64,000 bases of DNA from assembly GCF_900635445.1 (NCBI RefSeq), contig NZ_LR134117.1, forward strand, positions 5,146,001 to 5,210,000, written 5' to 3'. Below the pieces are notes generated by a model. The model was not told the DNA's origin. It worked only from the letters and a program-made list of their open reading frames with translations, and searched no databases. Positions 1-7,498 of this stretch are shown one piece after another. Within the stretch, counting starts at the first letter, position 1; every line of letters begins with the position of its first letter. The position numbers and the translations under genes are program-made. This stretch comes from Serratia odorifera. Lineage in GTDB: Bacteria > Pseudomonadota > Gammaproteobacteria > Enterobacterales > Enterobacteriaceae.

Positions 1-301
1 TTTGCAGCTCCGCCTGATGATCCGCCGTCTGGCGGCTCCAGGCATACCAGCCGTAAATATTGGCGCCAAAAAAGAACAGCTGCAGCAGCAGACTGGCGTA
101 CAGCTGGATCTGGAAGAAAATCACCGCAAACAGCGTAACGTTGATCAAGCCGAACAGGTAGTTAATGATTTTTTCTTTGCTGGCATACCAGATGCATAGC
201 AGACCGAACAGGGTACCGATGGCTTCAATCCACGACAGATCGTAGCCACCGGCACCCAACGGGATGTGCACCATGATATTGCTGGTACTGAAAAAGCTCA
301 T
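1..301 (-). CDS. pnuC: PnuC, nicotinamide riboside transporter (C-terminal part outside window)
   Basis: Only the first 100 codons are present. They read MSFFSTSNIMVHIPLG and go on through hydrophobic segments to YGWYAW, the W-x-x-W type motif of PnuC transporters. PnuC is an inner-membrane facilitator of nicotinamide riboside uptake for NAD salvage. It lies 27 bp downstream of nadA on the same strand, as in other enterobacteria, so both probably belong to one NadR-controlled operon. The ATG at 301 gives the expected N-terminus. The call is firm; length and C-terminus cannot be judged. Confidence 0.93.
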   Translation of the reverse strand, partial: MSFFSTSNIMVHIPLGAGGYDLSWIEAIGTLFGLLCIWYASKEKIINYLFGLINVTLFAVIFFQIQLYASLLLQLFFFGANIYGWYAWSRQTADHQAELQ

Positions 302-328
302 CTGGCCTTCCTTATCTCGTGGTGAGTT

Positions 329-1390
329 TTATGCGTTCCCTTTAACCTGCATTTTCAGCTGTGCGGCAAAATCTAACATGCGGTTGAGCGGTATCAGCGC
401 CTTGGTGCGCAGTGCGCTATCCACCAGGATCTCATGTTGTACACCGCCTTGCTCTAGCCCCTCGGCAATCGCCTGCAAACCGTTCATCGCCATCCATGGA
501 CAGTGCGCGCAACTGCGGCAGGTCGCACCCTCGCCCGCCGTCGGCGCTTCGAACAGCTCTTTGTCCGGACATGCCTGCTGCATTTTGTAGAAAATACCGC
601 GATCGGTGGCAACAATCAGTTGCCGATGCGGCAGTTGCCGTGCGGCCTGAATCAGCTGGCTGGTGGAGCCGACGGCATCAGCCAGTTCTACCACCGCCTG
701 CGGTGACTCCGGATGCACCAGTACCGCCGCGTTCGGATATAACCCCTTCATGCGCAGCAACGCCTGGGTTTTAAATTCGTCATGAACGATGCAGGCACCC
801 TGCCAGCATAGCACGTCGGCAGCGGTTTGTTTCTGTACGTAATTACCGAGGTGGCGATCCGGCGCCCAGAGGATTTTTTCCCCCAGGCTGTCGAGATGTT
901 CAATCAGTTCAACGGCGATGCTGGAGGTCACTACCCAGTCGGCGCGCGCTTTTACCGCCGCGGAGGTGTTGGCGTAAACCACCACCGTACGGCCCGGATG
1001 CTGGTCGCAAAAGGCATTGAATTCTGCTTCAGGGCAACCGAGATCCAACGAGCATTCAGCAAACAGCGTCGGCATCAGCACGGTTTTTTCCGGACTAAGA
1101 ATTTTGGCGGTTTCGCCCATAAACCTTACGCCGGCCACCAACAGCGTCGAGGCCGAATGCTGGCTGCCAAAACGTGCCATTTCCAACGAGTCCGCCACGC
1201 AGCCACCGGTTTCTTCCGCCAATGCCTGGATTTCAGGATCGGTATAATAGTGCGCGACCATCACCGCATCGCGCTGTTTAAGCAGCTTTTTTATTTTTTC
1301 GCGATAGAAGGCTTTTTCCGCCTGGTCCAGCGTTGCCGGTTTGGGCGGGAAAGGATAAATCGCCGCGTTGACATCAAACATTTCACTCAT
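329..1390 (-). CDS. nadA: Quinolinate synthase NadA
   Basis: Condenses iminoaspartate (from NadB) with dihydroxyacetone phosphate to quinolinate in de novo NAD synthesis. The 353-residue product matches the E. coli enzyme nearly throughout (VMVAHYYTDPEIQALAEETGG, GETAKILSPEKT). The cysteines that hold the oxygen-sensitive [4Fe-4S] cluster are visible in AECSLDLGC, CWQGAC and the C-terminal CRSCAHC. I chose the ATG giving MSEMFD because it matches the E. coli N-terminus; an ATG three codons upstream (1399) is also possible and neither has a strong ribosome binding site. A NadR-type operator lies upstream. Confidence 0.95.
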   Translation of the reverse strand: MSEMFDVNAAIYPFPPKPATLDQAEKAFYREKIKKLLKQRDAVMVAHYYTDPEIQALAEETGGCVADSLEMARFGSQHSASTLLVAGVRFMGETAKILSPEKTVLMPTLFAECSLDLGCPEAEFNAFCDQHPGRTVVVYANTSAAVKARADWVVTSSIAVELIEHLDSLGEKILWAPDRHLGNYVQKQTAADVLCWQGACIVHDEFKTQALLRMKGLYPNAAVLVHPESPQAVVELADAVGSTSQLIQAARQLPHRQLIVATDRGIFYKMQQACPDKELFEAPTAGEGATCRSCAHCPWMAMNGLQAIAEGLEQGGVQHEILVDSALRTKALIPLNRMLDFAAQLKMQVKGNA

Positions 1391-1453
1391 CACCGTCATC
1401 TCGTGCTAGGCTGGGCGCCTGCCGGACCTGTGTTGCTATCCTCTTCGCGCCCT

Positions 1454-1471
1454 TGTTTTACATACTAAACA
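1454..1471 (-). promoter_or_regulatory. NadR operator overlapping the nadA promoter
   Basis: TGTTTT-ACATAC-TAAACA fits the enterobacterial NadR box TGTTTA-N6-TAAACA with one mismatch. On the minus strand a possible sigma-70 promoter, TTGCTA, 18 bp, TAGTAT, places its -10 element inside the box. This suggests repression of nadA-pnuC when NAD is plentiful. Family knowledge supports the site; binding is inferred. Confidence 0.7.
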
Positions 1472-1767
1472 AAATACCTAATTCATAGCAAAAAGTCGCT
1501 GTAATTTTCATCTATTGGCGAAAAATGTTTATTTTGCAGAACATGAGGCGCCATTTGCAGTCATCACCGAGCCGGTGCTGCCTTACTTAAACAACAATGC
1601 GTCAGGGTACTGGCGGCTGGTATCAACGAGCTTGCCGGGTAGCGGAGATGCTGGCGAACCTCAACCTAGGTATCTGGCATGGCATCTTTGCGTATGGTAG
1701 GTCGGCGTTCGAGATTACACCGAGCTCAAATGCAAAAAAAAGCGCCTAAAGAGTGCGGTTACGGGTA
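1472..1767. other. Non-coding stretch between nadA control region and tRNA repeats
   Basis: No gene with coding character is seen. The right part (1683-1752) is a near copy of 2091-2158, the tail of the tRNA operon, so this stretch looks like debris left by duplication and deletion in the tRNA array. Confidence 0.5.
1683..1752. repeat. Direct repeat, copy 1 (broken tRNA-operon tail)
   Basis: About 68 bp nearly identical to 2091-2158. Both contain GGTCGGCGTTCGAGATTACA and end in an A-tract plus GCGCCTAAAG. In this copy the second hairpin arm is replaced by unrelated sequence, so the terminator is broken. Confidence 0.75.
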
Positions 1768-1905
1768 GAAGAAATCGTGCAGGATGACGCGGCTTGCGCC
1801 TTGCCCTTCGGGCCATCACTACGTGATGTTGTCTCACTTGCGCTCGACTCGAACCTTGACGGTTCTCATCCTTTCCGACTCAACGCTTGCCAATCCGTTA
1901 AGAAT
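1768..1905. repeat. 138-bp tRNA-linked repeat, copy A (diverged)
   Basis: The most diverged copy of the unit that recurs at 2391, 2662 and 2942. Its tRNA-Lys 3' fragment is eroded to TCGTGCAGGAT. It is followed at 1906-1924 not by a full tRNA but by another copy of only the last 19 bases of tRNA-Lys. Confidence 0.75.
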
Positions 1906-1924
1906 TGGTGGGTCGTGCAGGATT
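1906..1924 (-). pseudogene. tRNA-Lys 3'-end fragment
   Basis: The last 19 bases of tRNA-Lys including CCA (TGGTGGGTCGTGCAGGATT on the plus strand); the sequence then leaves the tRNA. It is a remnant without anticodon arm and cannot work as a tRNA. Confidence 0.75.
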
Positions 1925-2090
1925 GACTCGGCCGTTGGCCTCGCCCTGCGGGCAACGCTATGTGTTGTCGTCTCGCTTCGCTTATTACTCGTCTCATCCA
2001 TGAGACTCGCCCTGCGGGCCAGCGCAAGCGCTGTTCAAAATCGCTCCCGGCGATTTTGTCGAACCTGAACGCAGGTCCTCACCCACACGA

Positions 2091-2158
2091 CATCTTTGCT
2101 TATGGTAGGTCGGCGTTCGAGATTACACCGAGCTCAAATGCAAAAAAAGCGCCTAAAG
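2091..2158. repeat. Direct repeat, copy 2 (intact tRNA-operon tail)
   Basis: Second copy of the 68-bp repeat at 1683-1752, lying just downstream of the last tRNA-Lys gene and running into an intact terminator. Confidence 0.75.
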
Positions 2159-2168
2159 GCGCTTTTTT
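2142..2168 (-). terminator. Rho-independent terminator of the tRNA operon
   Basis: AAGCGCC-TAAA-GGCGCTT flanked by A7 and T6. Read leftward it directly follows the last tRNA gene, the expected place for the operon terminator. The symmetric flanks could also stop transcription in the other direction. Confidence 0.8.
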
Positions 2169-2174
2169 CTAAAT

Positions 2175-2250
2175 TGGTGGGTCGTGCAGGATTCGAACCT
2201 GCGACCAATTGATTAAAAGTCAACTGCTCTACCAACTGAGCTAACGACCC
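2175..2250 (-). tRNA. tRNA-Lys (anticodon TTT)
   Basis: A 76-base cloverleaf with encoded CCA. The acceptor arm GGGTCGT pairs with ACGACCC, the anticodon loop is CTTTTAA and the T-loop GTTCGAATC. It is identical to the three other lysine genes here. This is the site of the lysT-valT-lysW array of E. coli. As the most distal gene of the leftward operon it lies next to the terminator. Confidence 0.97.
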
Positions 2251-2256
2251 ATGCAG

Positions 2257-2332
2257 TGGTGGGTGATGACGGGCTCGAACCGCCGACCCCCTCCGTGTAA
2301 AGGAGATGCTCTACCAACTGAGCTAATCACCC
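2257..2332 (-). tRNA. tRNA-Val (anticodon TAC)
   Basis: A 76-base cloverleaf with encoded CCA. GGGTGAT pairs with ATCACCC, the anticodon region is CTTTACACG and the T-loop GTTCGAGCC. It is the single valine gene in the array, 6 bp from the distal tRNA-Lys. E. coli has several Lys and Val genes at this locus, so the mix here differs. Confidence 0.97.
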
Positions 2333-2390
2333 ACTGACGTGGTTTACTGCTAATCCGTCTGAAGCCGTTGCTTGCCAATCCGTTAAGAAT

Positions 2391-2528
2391 TGGTGGGTCG
2401 TGCAGGATGACGCGGCTTGCGCCTTGCCCTTCGGGCCATCACTGGGTGATGTTGTCTCGCTTACGCTCGACTCGAACCTTGACGGTTCTCATCCTTTCCG
2501 ACTCAACGCTTGCCAATCCGTTAAGAAT
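2391..2528. repeat. 138-bp tRNA-linked repeat, copy B
   Basis: Starts with the last 18 bases of tRNA-Lys (TGGTGGGTCGTGCAGGAT), continues with a GC-rich spacer (GACGCGGCTTGCGCC...) and ends in CCGTTAAGAAT exactly where the complete tRNA-Lys at 2529 starts. The same arrangement recurs in copies C and D. Confidence 0.85.
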
Positions 2529-2604
2529 TGGTGGGTCGTGCAGGATTCGAACCTGCGACCAATTGATTAAAAGTCAACTGCTCTACCAACTGAGCTAACG
2601 ACCC
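2529..2604 (-). tRNA. tRNA-Lys (anticodon TTT)
   Basis: Complete 76-base copy, identical to the other tRNA-Lys genes here, with encoded CCA. It is preceded and followed by spacer copies, so it is part of a segment duplicated together with its repeat. Confidence 0.97.
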
Positions 2605-2661
2605 ACTGACGTGGTTTACTGCTTTGCCGTCTGAAGCTTTGCTTGCCAATCCGTCAAGAAT

Positions 2662-2799
2662 TGGTGGGTCGTGCAGGATGACGCGGCTTACGCCTTGCCC
2701 TTCGGGCCATCACTGGGTGATGTTGTCTCGCTTACGCTCGACTCGAACCTTGACGGTTCTCATCCTTTCCGACTCAACGCTTGCCAATCCGTTAAGAAT
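2662..2799. repeat. 138-bp tRNA-linked repeat, copy C
   Basis: Same unit as copy B, exactly 138 bp from the tRNA-Lys 3' fragment to the start of the complete tRNA at 2800, with only scattered base changes. The flank CTGACGTGGTTTACTGCT is also shared with the stretch after the tRNA-Val gene, showing that the duplication includes inter-tRNA spacers. Confidence 0.85.
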
Positions 2800-2875
2800 T
2801 GGTGGGTCGTGCAGGATTCGAACCTGCGACCAATTGATTAAAAGTCAACTGCTCTACCAACTGAGCTAACGACCC
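2800..2875 (-). tRNA. tRNA-Lys (anticodon TTT)
   Basis: Complete 76-base copy with encoded CCA, identical to the others. It lies 271 bp from the preceding copy. Confidence 0.97.
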
Positions 2876-2941
2876 ACTGACGTGGTTACTGCCAACTACC
2901 AGGAAATTTTACTCACCGTTTTGAACTTGCAATTCCAAAAC

Positions 2942-3079
2942 TGGTAGGTCGTGCAGGATGACGCGGCTTGCGCCTTGCCCTTCGGGCCATCACTGGGTGA
3001 TGTTGTCTCGCTTACGCTCGACTCGAACCTTGACGGTTCTCATCCTTTCCGACTCAACGCTTGCCAATCCGTTAAGAAT
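2942..3079. repeat. 138-bp tRNA-linked repeat, copy D
   Basis: Same unit again, with one base change in the tRNA-derived start (TGGTAGGTCG). It ends where the promoter-proximal tRNA-Lys begins at 3080. The left flank (2876-2941) differs from the other units, marking the edge of the duplication. Confidence 0.85.
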
Positions 3080-3155
3080 TGGTGGGTCGTGCAGGATTCG
3101 AACCTGCGACCAATTGATTAAAAGTCAACTGCTCTACCAACTGAGCTAACGACCC
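3080..3155 (-). tRNA. tRNA-Lys (anticodon TTT)
   Basis: First gene of the leftward operon; complete 76 bases with encoded CCA. A promoter with a stable-RNA type discriminator lies about 50 bp upstream. Confidence 0.97.
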
Positions 3156-3206
3156 AATTTCCTTGCTGCTTTAACACCTTGCAAGATGTCTTGGCAACGG
3201 CGGCAT

Positions 3207-3234
3207 ATATTACTAATTTATCTCAGCAGCGCAA
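3207..3234 (-). promoter_or_regulatory. Promoter of the tRNA operon
   Basis: On the minus strand TTGCGC, 16 bp, TAATAT, followed by GC-rich GCCGCCG near the start point. Such a discriminator is typical of stringently controlled stable-RNA promoters. The start site is inferred. Confidence 0.65.
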
Positions 3235-3281
3235 CCTAAATTTTGACTCATCGGGTTCAACTGCTTGTTCTTCACACGAAT

Positions 3282-3326
3282 GAGCCCGAAATTCGGCCTG
3301 ATCGGCCAAATTCCGGGCTCTTTTTT
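3282..3326. terminator. Long hairpin between cpoB and the tRNA promoter
   Basis: GAGCCCG (3282-3288) pairs with CGGGCTC (3314-3320), with inner pairing through GGCC/GGCC and two mismatches. T6 follows on the plus strand only. Read in the direction of cpoB the hairpin has no T-tract after it. It may mark the end of the tol-pal transcript or block antisense transcription from the right; its direction is unclear. Confidence 0.5.
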
Positions 3327-3330
3327 GCTA

Positions 3331-4116
3331 TTAACCTGCAATACGCTTGTTGGCCTGCTTGGCCGCATCGCTGGTTGGGTATTGCTTGATCACCTGCTGG
3401 AATACGGCTTTGGCTTTATCCGCCTGACCTTTTTCCTGCATGATGATACCGACCTTGTACATCGCGTCCGGCGCTTTTGGCGATTTCGGGTAATTTTTTA
3501 CCACTACCGCAAAATAGTATGCCGCATCGTCTTTCTTACCTTTGTTGTAGAACAACTGACCAAGCCAATAATTGGCATTAGGCTGATAAGTAGACTTTGG
3601 ATACTGTTTTATAAAGCCCTGAAACGCGGAAATAGCCTGATCGTACTGCTTTTTTTCCAGCGCCAGAGAGACAGCGGCATTGTAGTCACTGTTCTCGTCG
3701 CCCGTGCTGGCCGGAGCCGCCGAAGCTGCCGCCGGGGCACTGCTGCTAGCGGCGGAAGAAGCCGCCGCGGCAGCGCCTGCCGTAGCTGCAGAATTCTGAG
3801 CGCCGCCCTGCCCGAGGCTGTCTATCTGTTCATAGATTTGCTTCTGGCGTTCAACAACCTGGTTCAACTGATATTGGCTTTCCTGGATTTGACCACGAAG
3901 TGAGTCGATATCACGCTGGTTATCGGAGGCTTGTTGCTGGAGTTGGTTTAACAGCTGACCCTGAGCATTGGTGATTCGCTCAAGTGAGGTGACACGGTCT
4001 TCGACCGAGCCGGAGCCGACATTACTGATTGGCGCTTGGGCAGTAGCGGCCCATGGGACCGCTACGCCAACCAGTAACGACAGACTCAACAGGTGACGTC
4101 TGAAGTTACTGTTCAT
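3331..4116 (-). CDS. cpoB: CpoB, cell division coordinator (YbgF)
   Basis: A 261-residue periplasmic protein that in E. coli couples Tol-Pal constriction with PBP1B peptidoglycan synthesis. Visible parts are a signal peptide ending near ATAQA, a trimerising coiled coil (about residues 35-100, many Q), an Ala/Ser-rich linker (about 105-140) and a C-terminal tetratricopeptide region with YPKSTYQPNANYWLGQLFY-like repeats. It is the last gene of the tol-pal cluster, 9 bp after pal. The linker is low in complexity and probably varies in length between species. Confidence 0.95.
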   Translation of the reverse strand: MNSNFRRHLLSLSLLVGVAVPWAATAQAPISNVGSGSVEDRVTSLERITNAQGQLLNQLQQQASDNQRDIDSLRGQIQESQYQLNQVVERQKQIYEQIDSLGQGGAQNSAATAGAAAAASSAASSSAPAAASAAPASTGDENSDYNAAVSLALEKKQYDQAISAFQGFIKQYPKSTYQPNANYWLGQLFYNKGKKDDAAYYFAVVVKNYPKSPKAPDAMYKVGIIMQEKGQADKAKAVFQQVIKQYPTSDAAKQANKRIAG

Positions 4117-4125
4117 GCGATTCTC

Positions 4126-4638
4126 TTAGTAAACCAGAACGGCACGACGGTTTTTAGAGTAAGCCGCTTCGTCGTGGCCCAGTACTGCAGGTTTTTCTTT
4201 ACCGTAAGAAACGATAGAGATCTGATCGGCAGAAACGCCTTTACCTTGCAGATACATTTTAACCGCGTTAGCACGACGTTCGCCCAGGGCGATGTTGTAT
4301 TCTGGCGTACCGCGCTCATCCGCGTGACCTTCAACGGTCACTTTGTAAGATGGGTTGTTACGCAGGAAAGTCGCGTGCGCATCCAGCATCTGAGCGAACT
4401 CAGAAGAGATGTCATACTTGTCCAGACCGAAGTAGACAATGTTGTTCTTTTGCAGTTCTTGCATCTGCAAACGAGCTTGTTCTTCGGAAGACAGGTTGCT
4501 GCTGCCGCTTTCCATACCAGTGCCGCCTGCGCCTACACCAGATTGGTCGTTGTCCGCGCTTTTGTTAGAACTACAAGCTGCTACAGCCAGAACTGGCAGT
4601 GCCAGCAGAAGCCCTTTCAGCACTTTGTTCAGTTGCAT
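4126..4638 (-). CDS. pal: Peptidoglycan-associated lipoprotein Pal
   Basis: A 170-residue outer-membrane lipoprotein. The ATG at 4638 is preceded by AAGGATCAAAGAA and gives MQLNKVLKG, a lipoprotein signal with Cys22 in AVAAC. The C-terminal OmpA-like domain carries the peptidoglycan-binding region (VEGHADERGTPEYNIALGERRA). Pal binds TolB and peptidoglycan and helps the outer membrane follow constriction at division. The open frame extends nine codons further upstream but lacks support there. Confidence 0.96.
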   Translation of the reverse strand: MQLNKVLKGLLLALPVLAVAACSSNKSADNDQSGVGAGGTGMESGSSNLSSEEQARLQMQELQKNNIVYFGLDKYDISSEFAQMLDAHATFLRNNPSYKVTVEGHADERGTPEYNIALGERRANAVKMYLQGKGVSADQISIVSYGKEKPAVLGHDEAAYSKNRRAVLVY

Positions 4639-4682
4639 TTCTTTGATCCTTTTATAGTTTGCCATACATATTTACACATGCA

Positions 4683-5975
4683 TCACAGATACGGCGACCA
4701 GGCAGGGAATTTGACCTGTCCATCAGTTGCCGGAAGACGCGCTTTGAAACGCCCATCGGTCGATACCAATTGCAGCACGGAGCCCATACCTTGCGTGGAG
4801 CTATAGATCACCATGGTGCCGTTTGGCGCGATACTCGGCGTTTCGTCCAGGAACGTGTCCGTTAATACTTGAACGGCTCCCGATCCAAGATCTTGTTTGG
4901 CGATATGTTGAACACCGTTGTTAGTGGTCACCATCACCAGGAATTTACCGTCGGCGCTGACTTCAGAGTCCTGATTCTGGCCACCTTCCCAGGTCAGACG
5001 CTGTGCGGCACCGCCGCTTGCACTAATTTTATAAATCTGTGGCCGGCCGCCCTGATCGGAGGTAAACGCCAGAGACTGGCCATCCGGGAACCAGGTTGGT
5101 TCGGTATTGTTGCTGCGCCCGTCGGTCAGCTGAGTTATCTGGCCAGAGCCCAGGTTCATCACATACAGGTTCAGGCTACCGCTCTTGGACAACGCAAACG
5201 CCAGTCGGCTACCGTCCGGCGAGAACGCCGGCGCACCGTTGTGGCGCGGGAACGAAGCGATCTGACGGATGGCACCGTTAGACAGCGTCTGCACCACCAA
5301 CGCGGAACGACCGCTTTCAAAGGTCACATACGCCAATTTGCTGCCGTCTGGCGACCAGGTCGGCGACATCAGCGGCTGCGGCGAACGATGCACCACAAAC
5401 TGGTTGTAGCCGTCGTAATCGGCAACGCGCAATTCATACGGGAACTTGCCGCCGTTGGTCTGTACCACGTAGGCGATGCGGGTGCGGAACGCGCCCTTGA
5501 TGCCAGTCAGCTTCTCAAACACCTCGTCACTGGCGGTATGCGCCGAATAACGCAGCCATTGCTTGGTTACCTTGTACTGGTTTTGTGCCAGCACGGTGCC
5601 CGGCGAACCGGAGGTGTCTACCAGCTGGTAGGAAACCAGATAACCGCCGTCAGCGCCCGGTTGAACCTGGCCGACCACGACTGCATCAATACCCAGCGCA
5701 GTCCAGGCCGCCGGCGTCACTTCAGACGCGGTGGTCGGTTGCTGTGGCATACGTGCCGCATCGATCGGGTTGAATTTGCCGCTGTTGCGCAAATCCGCGG
5801 CGACGATCTTGCCTACGTCTTCCGGAGGCGTGCCTGGACCCGCCCATTTGAACGGCACCACGCCAATCGGCCGCGCAGAGTCGACCCCCTGGGTGATTTC
5901 AATGCGAACTTCCGCGTGCAACACGGAGGCCCACAGTATTAAAAAACCTAGCGCTACTCGAAATGCCTGCTTCAT
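4683..5975 (-). CDS. tolB: Tol-Pal system protein TolB
   Basis: A 430-residue periplasmic protein, same length as in E. coli. A signal peptide ends near VLHA. An N-terminal alpha/beta domain with the TolA-binding stretch is followed by a six-bladed beta-propeller of WD40-like repeats (SPTWSPDGSKLAYVTF, GAPAFSPDGSRLAFAL, EPTWFPDGQSLAFTS). TolB shuttles between Pal and TolA. The 257-bp gap from tolA suggests a promoter of its own, as known in E. coli; I cannot point to one with confidence. Confidence 0.96.
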   Translation of the reverse strand: MKQAFRVALGFLILWASVLHAEVRIEITQGVDSARPIGVVPFKWAGPGTPPEDVGKIVAADLRNSGKFNPIDAARMPQQPTTASEVTPAAWTALGIDAVVVGQVQPGADGGYLVSYQLVDTSGSPGTVLAQNQYKVTKQWLRYSAHTASDEVFEKLTGIKGAFRTRIAYVVQTNGGKFPYELRVADYDGYNQFVVHRSPQPLMSPTWSPDGSKLAYVTFESGRSALVVQTLSNGAIRQIASFPRHNGAPAFSPDGSRLAFALSKSGSLNLYVMNLGSGQITQLTDGRSNNTEPTWFPDGQSLAFTSDQGGRPQIYKISASGGAAQRLTWEGGQNQDSEVSADGKFLVMVTTNNGVQHIAKQDLGSGAVQVLTDTFLDETPSIAPNGTMVIYSSTQGMGSVLQLVSTDGRFKARLPATDGQVKFPAWSPYL

Positions 5976-6232
5976 CTCATCTCCCTTATCCAGGCGGGAT
6001 GCCTGCGATAAATTAGCAGAATTTTAACAAACCAACGCAAACAAAACTACGTTTACCCAACGCATTTCAGGCGATAGTCGGGGCGTCAAAAACGCGCTCC
6101 TCCGGCGCTTGCGCTAACAAGCCACCGGCGGGCATACACGCGGTCGACGACGCGACGGCTCGAAATCCAAGGGGCATAATCCCTGTTGGTTACCTTAGTA
6201 CATCCCTGCCGTTTCACTCGGCTAAACAACCA

Positions 6233-7420
6233 TTATTGCGGCTTGAAGGTAAGAGGAGCATTCTTAAATACCTCATAGACCGCCTGACTTGGCGGTTTAG
6301 GGATCCGCGCCTGTTTCGCCGCGGCGATGGCCGCCTGGCACAGCGCAGGATCGCCCCCTTCAGCCTTCACGCTAATCAGCAGACCGTCCGGCGCCAGTTT
6401 GATTCGCAAATCACACTGGCGACCTTTGTACAGGTCGGCGTCATAGAACTTGCTCTGGATGGCGGCGGTAATCTGCCCCAGATAGCCACTGATTTCTGCA
6501 CCGCTGGCACCGGCGGTCTTGGCATTGCCCTGTCCGGCCGGCTTACCGTCGCCCTGTTGCTTGCCGCCGCCTTTTGGCGCGTTTTTACCGTCGGCCAGAC
6601 CACCGAACAAATCTTCAACCTCGGAAGACTGCTTGGCGGCTTCTGCTGCGGCCTTTTTCTTCGCTTCCGCTGCCGCTTTCTTGGCGGCGGCGGCTTTTTC
6701 TGCCGCGGCCTTTTTAGCGGCTTCGGCCTTGGCTTGCTTCTCGGCCTCCGCTGCGGCTTTCTTTTCGGCCTCGGCGGTCGCTTTGGCTTCCGCCGCTTTC
6801 TTCGCTTCTTCCGCCTGTTTTTTGGCGGCGGCGGCAGCGGCGGCTTCTTTCTTGGCCTCGGCTTGCGCTTTCTTCTGAGCATCGGCCTGAGCCTTGGCTA
6901 TCTTGTCCGCGTCGGCTTTTGCCTTGGCGGCAGCTTGCTCAGACGCCTTCTGTTGTTCTCTGGCCTTCGCTGCAGCGGCTTCTGCCGCCTTCTGCTGTTC
7001 CACTGCCTGCTTTTGTTGCTCGGCGGCCTGTTTTTGCTGCGCGGCCTGGGCCGCTTTTTCGGCTTCGGCTTTCTCTTGCGCCGCCAGACGTTCCTGCTCC
7101 AGCGCTTTCAGACGCTGTTGCTCTTCGGTCTGCTGCTGCCGTAGCTCTTCCGCCTGCTGCTCCGCTTTTTTCTGGCGCTGCTTTTCTGCACGCTGCGCGT
7201 CGTTGCTCTGCTGTTGCTGGCGGTTGTATTGCTCCACCACCGCGCCAGGATCGACCATCACCGCGCCGACCACCGAGCCGTCGCCGCCACCGCCGGCGCT
7301 CATTTCAGCGTTTTCGTGCAGCGATCCCCAAATCAACAGGGCAATCAATACAATGTGCAGAACCACCGAAACAATAACGGCGCGGTTCAGCTTATCGTTT
7401 TGCTCAGTTGCCTTTACCAA
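6233..7420 (-). CDS. tolA: TolA, energy-transducing envelope protein
   Basis: A 395-residue inner-membrane protein that links the TolQR motor to TolB and Pal. Domain I is one membrane helix (VIVSVVLHIVLIALLIWGS, about residues 15-33) holding the SxxxH-type contact with TolQ. Domain II is a very long Ala/Lys/Glu/Gln-rich helix (about 65-270), which makes this DNA highly repetitive. Domain III (about 295-395) is the compact C-terminal domain (ISGYLGQITAAIQSKFYDA, CDLRIKLAPDG). It is a little shorter than E. coli TolA (421), within the usual variation of the helical part. Confidence 0.95.
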   Translation of the reverse strand: MVKATEQNDKLNRAVIVSVVLHIVLIALLIWGSLHENAEMSAGGGGDGSVVGAVMVDPGAVVEQYNRQQQQSNDAQRAEKQRQKKAEQQAEELRQQQTEEQQRLKALEQERLAAQEKAEAEKAAQAAQQKQAAEQQKQAVEQQKAAEAAAAKAREQQKASEQAAAKAKADADKIAKAQADAQKKAQAEAKKEAAAAAAAKKQAEEAKKAAEAKATAEAEKKAAAEAEKQAKAEAAKKAAAEKAAAAKKAAAEAKKKAAAEAAKQSSEVEDLFGGLADGKNAPKGGGKQQGDGKPAGQGNAKTAGASGAEISGYLGQITAAIQSKFYDADLYKGRQCDLRIKLAPDGLLISVKAEGGDPALCQAAIAAAKQARIPKPPSQAVYEVFKNAPLTFKPQ

Positions 7421-7498
7421 AATAGATTCCCAAAAACTGGTGCTTAAACGGGGCTCCCGAACCGCAGAACGGGAGCCGGGTTGCCATTCGCCTTACGG

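Noticed and set aside
2368..3149. Repeated small plus-strand frames with GGSCRIRTCDQLIKSQLL-like products across the tRNA array
   Set aside because: They are the antisense reading of tRNA-Lys genes and spacer repeats, a well-known false protein in databases.
1768..3155. Possible CRISPR array because of evenly repeated units
   Set aside because: The repeats are 138 bp, carry tRNA ends and flank full tRNA genes. There are no short repeats with unique spacers and no cas genes.
6236..7144. 302-codon plus-strand frame over tolA with many Leu/Gly/Phe
   Set aside because: It is the complement of the repetitive Ala/Lys-rich helix of TolA, which leaves several frames open by composition alone.
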